Assembly: GCF_947502995.1 (NCBI RefSeq) | Contig: NZ_CANNBW010000010.1 | Span: 62,001-126,000, forward strand | Source of the DNA: an uncultured Tenacibaculum sp. | GTDB lineage: Bacteria; Bacteroidota; Bacteroidia; Flavobacteriales; Flavobacteriaceae | Direction: 5' to 3' | Length of the DNA stretch: 64,000 bases | Shown here: positions 61,820 through 64,000 of the stretch, one piece after another | Layout of the letters: every line of letters begins with the position of its first letter | Position numbering within the stretch: the first letter of the stretch is position 1 | Translations under genes and position numbers: made by a program | Notes under the pieces: generated by a model | The model's input: only the letters and a program-made list of their open reading frames with translations | Databases searched by the model: none | What the model was told of the DNA's origin: nothing

Positions 61820-62572
61820 TTATGTTGTTAAGTCATTTATTTTTTCAGGAACACTTCCTCTTTCTCCTAATCGGATCATACCAAAAATAATATTAGCAAT
61901 AATTCCTGGATTAGTAATCAATGAAGCAATTTCTGAAACACTTTGATCTCTTTTAGTAATTAGTTCAGGGGTTTGACTCTCTGTAGATTGAGCTAGTTTT
62001 ACGGCAAAATCCCAAGCGCCATCTCTAGCAATTTCCATACTAAAATCAACCAAAAAGTTATCAAATTTACTGGTGAATTTTAATATTTTTCTCAAAAAAG
62101 GCCAAATTGTAGCTAAGTCATTTTCAACATCTGATACCAATGAAGAGAGAATTGTATTTATTTTATTGAAATCGTTTTTTAAGCTTTCAATATTTTCCCC
62201 TTTAGTTACTTCGTAGGCAGCTATTCCTAAATCTAAATTAATGTGTGCATTCATTCCTATTAATAAATGCTGTAGCACAATCGGCCAAAATTTTTCAGAT
62301 AAGTTAAATGCTTTTTTCCAAGATAATGTAATTGGTTTATTAGTTTTAAAATTGTAGTAAGCATCAATATATCTTGTGGCGAAAATTACATCTAGTTTTT
62401 CCATTCTAGGTCCATCATCAAAGAATCCTTCGGCAATACCTTCTTTAACTCTTATAGTGACTTTTTTATAAAGAGCAGCAAAATAACCAAGAGTAGAAGA
62501 AGTTTGTTTTGATTCGGTAATGATGTTTTCTAATGTGTTGATAACATCATCAATTGTATTGATGGTTCTCAT
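61820..62572 (-). CDS. DUF5995 family protein
   Basis: 250 residues, mostly helical, no signal peptide. The family is recognised from LDVIFATRYIDAYYNFKTNK near 60-79 and WPIVLQHLLIGMNAHINLDLG at 95-116, where His, Asn and Asp residues look like metal ligands. Function unknown. It lies between aroF and rsgA, 42 bases upstream of rsgA, and after a strong terminator, so it forms the head of the rsgA-dtd unit. Confidence 0.75.
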   Translation of the reverse strand: MRTINTIDDVINTLENIITESKQTSSTLGYFAALYKKVTIRVKEGIAEGFFDDGPRMEKLDVIFATRYIDAYYNFKTNKPITLSWKKAFNLSEKFWPIVLQHLLIGMNAHINLDLGIAAYEVTKGENIESLKNDFNKINTILSSLVSDVENDLATIWPFLRKILKFTSKFDNFLVDFSMEIARDGAWDFAVKLAQSTESQTPELITKRDQSVSEIASLITNPGIIANIIFGMIRLGERGSVPEKINDLTT

Positions 62573-62602
62573 AGTCGGTTAATTTAGGATATTAAAGAAA
62601 AT

Positions 62603-62631
62603 AAAAAAAGCGCAGTTTTGCGCTTTTTTTT
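62603..62631 (-). terminator. Terminator of the tyrA-aroF operon
   Basis: AAAAAAAGCGCA/TGCGCTTTTTTT with loop GTTT. Its outer base is shared with the stop codon of the aroF fusion. Confidence 0.9.
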
Positions 62632-63712
62632 ATCCGTTAATAATCTTTTTCTGATGATTAATACTTTCTTGGTGAATTGCTTTGAATATCTTTAAAACAA
62701 ATTCTTCGCTTAAATTGTTTTCTTCACCTTCTAAAATCATTTTGCCTAAGATTTCGTTCCAACGTTTTGTTTGTAAAATAGCAACATTCTTTTCTTTCTT
62801 TAAAGAACCTATTTTATCAGAAATCTTCATTCTTTTTCCCATCATTTCGATTAATTGGTGATCTACTACATCGATTTGAGTTCTTAAGGTGTTTAAAGCA
62901 TTTTTAAAATCAACTTCAGTATCCGTTTCTTTTCTGATTTTTAAATCTTCCATCATTTGGATAAGTGTAGTTGGTGTAATTTGCTGTTTAGCATCACTCC
63001 AAGCATTATCTGGATCGTAGTGTGTTTCAACCATTAATCCATCAAAATTTAAATCTAAAGCAGTTTGACAAATATCAAAAATGATATCTCTTCTACCTGC
63101 AATATGAGAAGGATCACAAATTAATGGTAAATCTGGGTAACGATTTTGTAATTCGATAGGAATTTGCCAGTTTGGATTGTTTCTGTATCTCGTTTTCTCA
63201 TAAGTAGAGAAACCTCTGTGAATAGCACCTAGTTTAGTAATTCCAGCAGTATAGAAACGTTCAAAAGCTCCTAACCATAATGGTAAATCTGGATTTACAG
63301 GGTTTTTAATTAACACAATCTTATCAGTTCCTTCTAAAGCATCTGCAATTTCTTGAACGATAAAAGGACTTACCGTAGTTCTTGCTCCAATCCAAAGAAT
63401 ATCAACATCATGTTTTAATGCTAATTCTACATGGTTTTTGTTCGCAACCTCAGTAGTTGTTAACATTCCAGTTTCCTTCTTCGCAGTTTCTAACCATTTT
63501 AAACCTAAAGCACCAACACCTTCAAAATTTCCAGGTCTAGTTCTTGGTTTCCAAATTCCAGCTCTTAAAACTGTAGCATCACTATCTTTTAATTCGTGAG
63601 CGATCTTTAATACTTGATCTTCAGTTTCAGCACTACACGGTCCTGCTATTACTAATGGATGATTTAATTTGAAATCATCTAACCATGTTCTTAATTCTTG
63701 TTTGTTTTCCAT
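62630..63712 (-). CDS. Bifunctional 3-deoxy-7-phosphoheptulonate synthase / type II chorismate mutase
   Basis: 360 residues. Residues 1-255 are DAHP synthase, the first shikimate enzyme: LVIAGPCSAETEDQVL near 20-35, RAGIWKPRTRPGNFEG, LWIGARTTVSPF and ICDPSHIAGRRDI. Residues 265-350 are a chorismate mutase of the AroQ fold (LRTQIDVVDHQLIEMMGKRM, QTKRWNEILGKM), where chorismate becomes prephenate. The fusion is usual in Bacteroidota and couples the two ends of phenylalanine/tyrosine synthesis. It starts 12 bases after the tyrA stop, one operon. Confidence 0.95.
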   Translation of the reverse strand: MENKQELRTWLDDFKLNHPLVIAGPCSAETEDQVLKIAHELKDSDATVLRAGIWKPRTRPGNFEGVGALGLKWLETAKKETGMLTTTEVANKNHVELALKHDVDILWIGARTTVSPFIVQEIADALEGTDKIVLIKNPVNPDLPLWLGAFERFYTAGITKLGAIHRGFSTYEKTRYRNNPNWQIPIELQNRYPDLPLICDPSHIAGRRDIIFDICQTALDLNFDGLMVETHYDPDNAWSDAKQQITPTTLIQMMEDLKIRKETDTEVDFKNALNTLRTQIDVVDHQLIEMMGKRMKISDKIGSLKKEKNVAILQTKRWNEILGKMILEGEENNLSEEFVLKIFKAIHQESINHQKKIING

Positions 63713-63724
63713 TGTGAGTCTCGT

Positions 63725-64000
63725 TTAATGAAGTTTTACTTCTTGTATTCCGTTTAAAATTTGTTTAATATGATTGGTATTTTCCATCTCAGTGTAAATG
63801 GCTGAGAAATTATTTTCTTCTAATAATGTTTTAAAATGCTCTAAATTTTGAATGTATTCTGTTAAGGTTTCTATGACATTGTCTTTGTTTTGTTCGAAAA
63901 TAGGTGTCCACATTGCAGGTGAACTTTTTGCCAAACGAACTGTAGAAGCAAATCCACTTCCTGCCATATCGAAAATATCTCGTTCGTTTTTCTCTTTTTC
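63725..64000 (-). CDS. tyrA: Prephenate dehydrogenase, C-terminal part (5' end outside window)
   Basis: About 92 codons are visible, open to the window edge. EKNERDIFDMAGSGFASTVR and LAKSSPAMW are characteristic of the C-terminal dimer domain of prephenate dehydrogenase, where the enzyme makes 4-hydroxyphenylpyruvate for tyrosine. The Rossmann domain lies beyond base 64000. First visible gene of the aromatic operon with the DAHP synthase fusion. Confidence 0.88.
   Translation of the reverse strand, partial: EKEKNERDIFDMAGSGFASTVRLAKSSPAMWTPIFEQNKDNVIETLTEYIQNLEHFKTLLEENNFSAIYTEMENTNHIKQILNGIQEVKLH

Noticed and set aside
1..64000. Mobile elements, CRISPR arrays, tRNA and rRNA genes
   Set aside because: No transposase, integrase, phage protein, spaced repeat array or tRNA cloverleaf was seen on either strand.

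Overview
The window is AT-rich, densely coded chromosomal DNA from a member of the Bacteroidota, almost certainly a marine Flavobacteriaceae of the Tenacibaculum/Polaribacter type (the genus is my inference). Support comes from the gliding lipoprotein genes gldB and gldC, a type IX secretion (T9SS) plug protein, several secreted proteins with C-terminal T9SS sorting domains, GLPGLI-family proteins, a six-gene Na+-translocating NADH:quinone reductase operon, a FolK-deoxynucleoside kinase fusion, and repeated promoter boxes of the Bacteroidetes type (TAnnTTTG at -7). I saw no tRNA, rRNA, CRISPR array, insertion sequence or phage gene.

Layout. 1-4.7 kb: the start of a tricorn-like protease gene and a DUF1501/DUF1800 secreted pair. 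4.8-10 kb: pruA, a decayed NRDE/TANGO2-family gene with two in-frame stops, a DUF3667 membrane protein, apaG and the T9SS plug gene. 10.1-16.2 kb: nqrABCDEF. 16.3-23 kb: a regulatory island with two paralogous membrane-anchored TPR-HTH regulators, each followed by a copy of the same small structured RNA-like element, then a NarL-type response regulator and a TPR histidine kinase. 23-30 kb: clpP, clpX, dnaG, a 43-codon small ORF, nadE, gldB and gldC. 30-37 kb: two small envelope proteins, the FolK-dNK fusion, a secreted beta-helix protein, pnp and rpsO. 37-42.5 kb: an accessory cluster of surface-type lipoproteins (an unknown, an astacin metalloprotease with a C-terminal beta-trefoil-like region, a thioredoxin-fold protein, and a protein resembling aerolysin-type pore formers) next to a LacI-type regulator, with a 58-bp perfect palindrome in the divergent control region. 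42.5-48.7 kb: accD, class II aldolase, a BamA/TamA-type protein, an rRNA/tRNA methyltransferase and a second deoxynucleoside kinase. 48.7-56.4 kb: an RprXY-like two-component system divergent from a four-gene GLPGLI/TonB-barrel operon, separated by three GTTAAC boxes on a 10-bp period. 56.4-64 kb: a T9SS-exported reprolysin-like protease, lipB, yceI, dtd, rsgA, a DUF5995 gene, a DAHP synthase-chorismate mutase fusion and the 3' part of tyrA.

The strongest candidates for something undescribed are: (1) the duplicated small RNA-like element after each TPR-HTH gene (17.9-18.1 and 19.7-19.9 kb), with an identical 27-nt core, a hairpin whose sequence differs but whose pairing is kept, a shared terminator and a shared upstream TGTCAC direct repeat; (2) the astacin/thioredoxin-fold/aerolysin-like lipoprotein cluster with its 58-bp palindromic operator; (3) the GTTAAC triplet operator. 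Two housekeeping proteins, DnaG and AccD, have both lost all four residues of their usual zinc site. All functional statements rest on reading motifs by eye; no database search was run.
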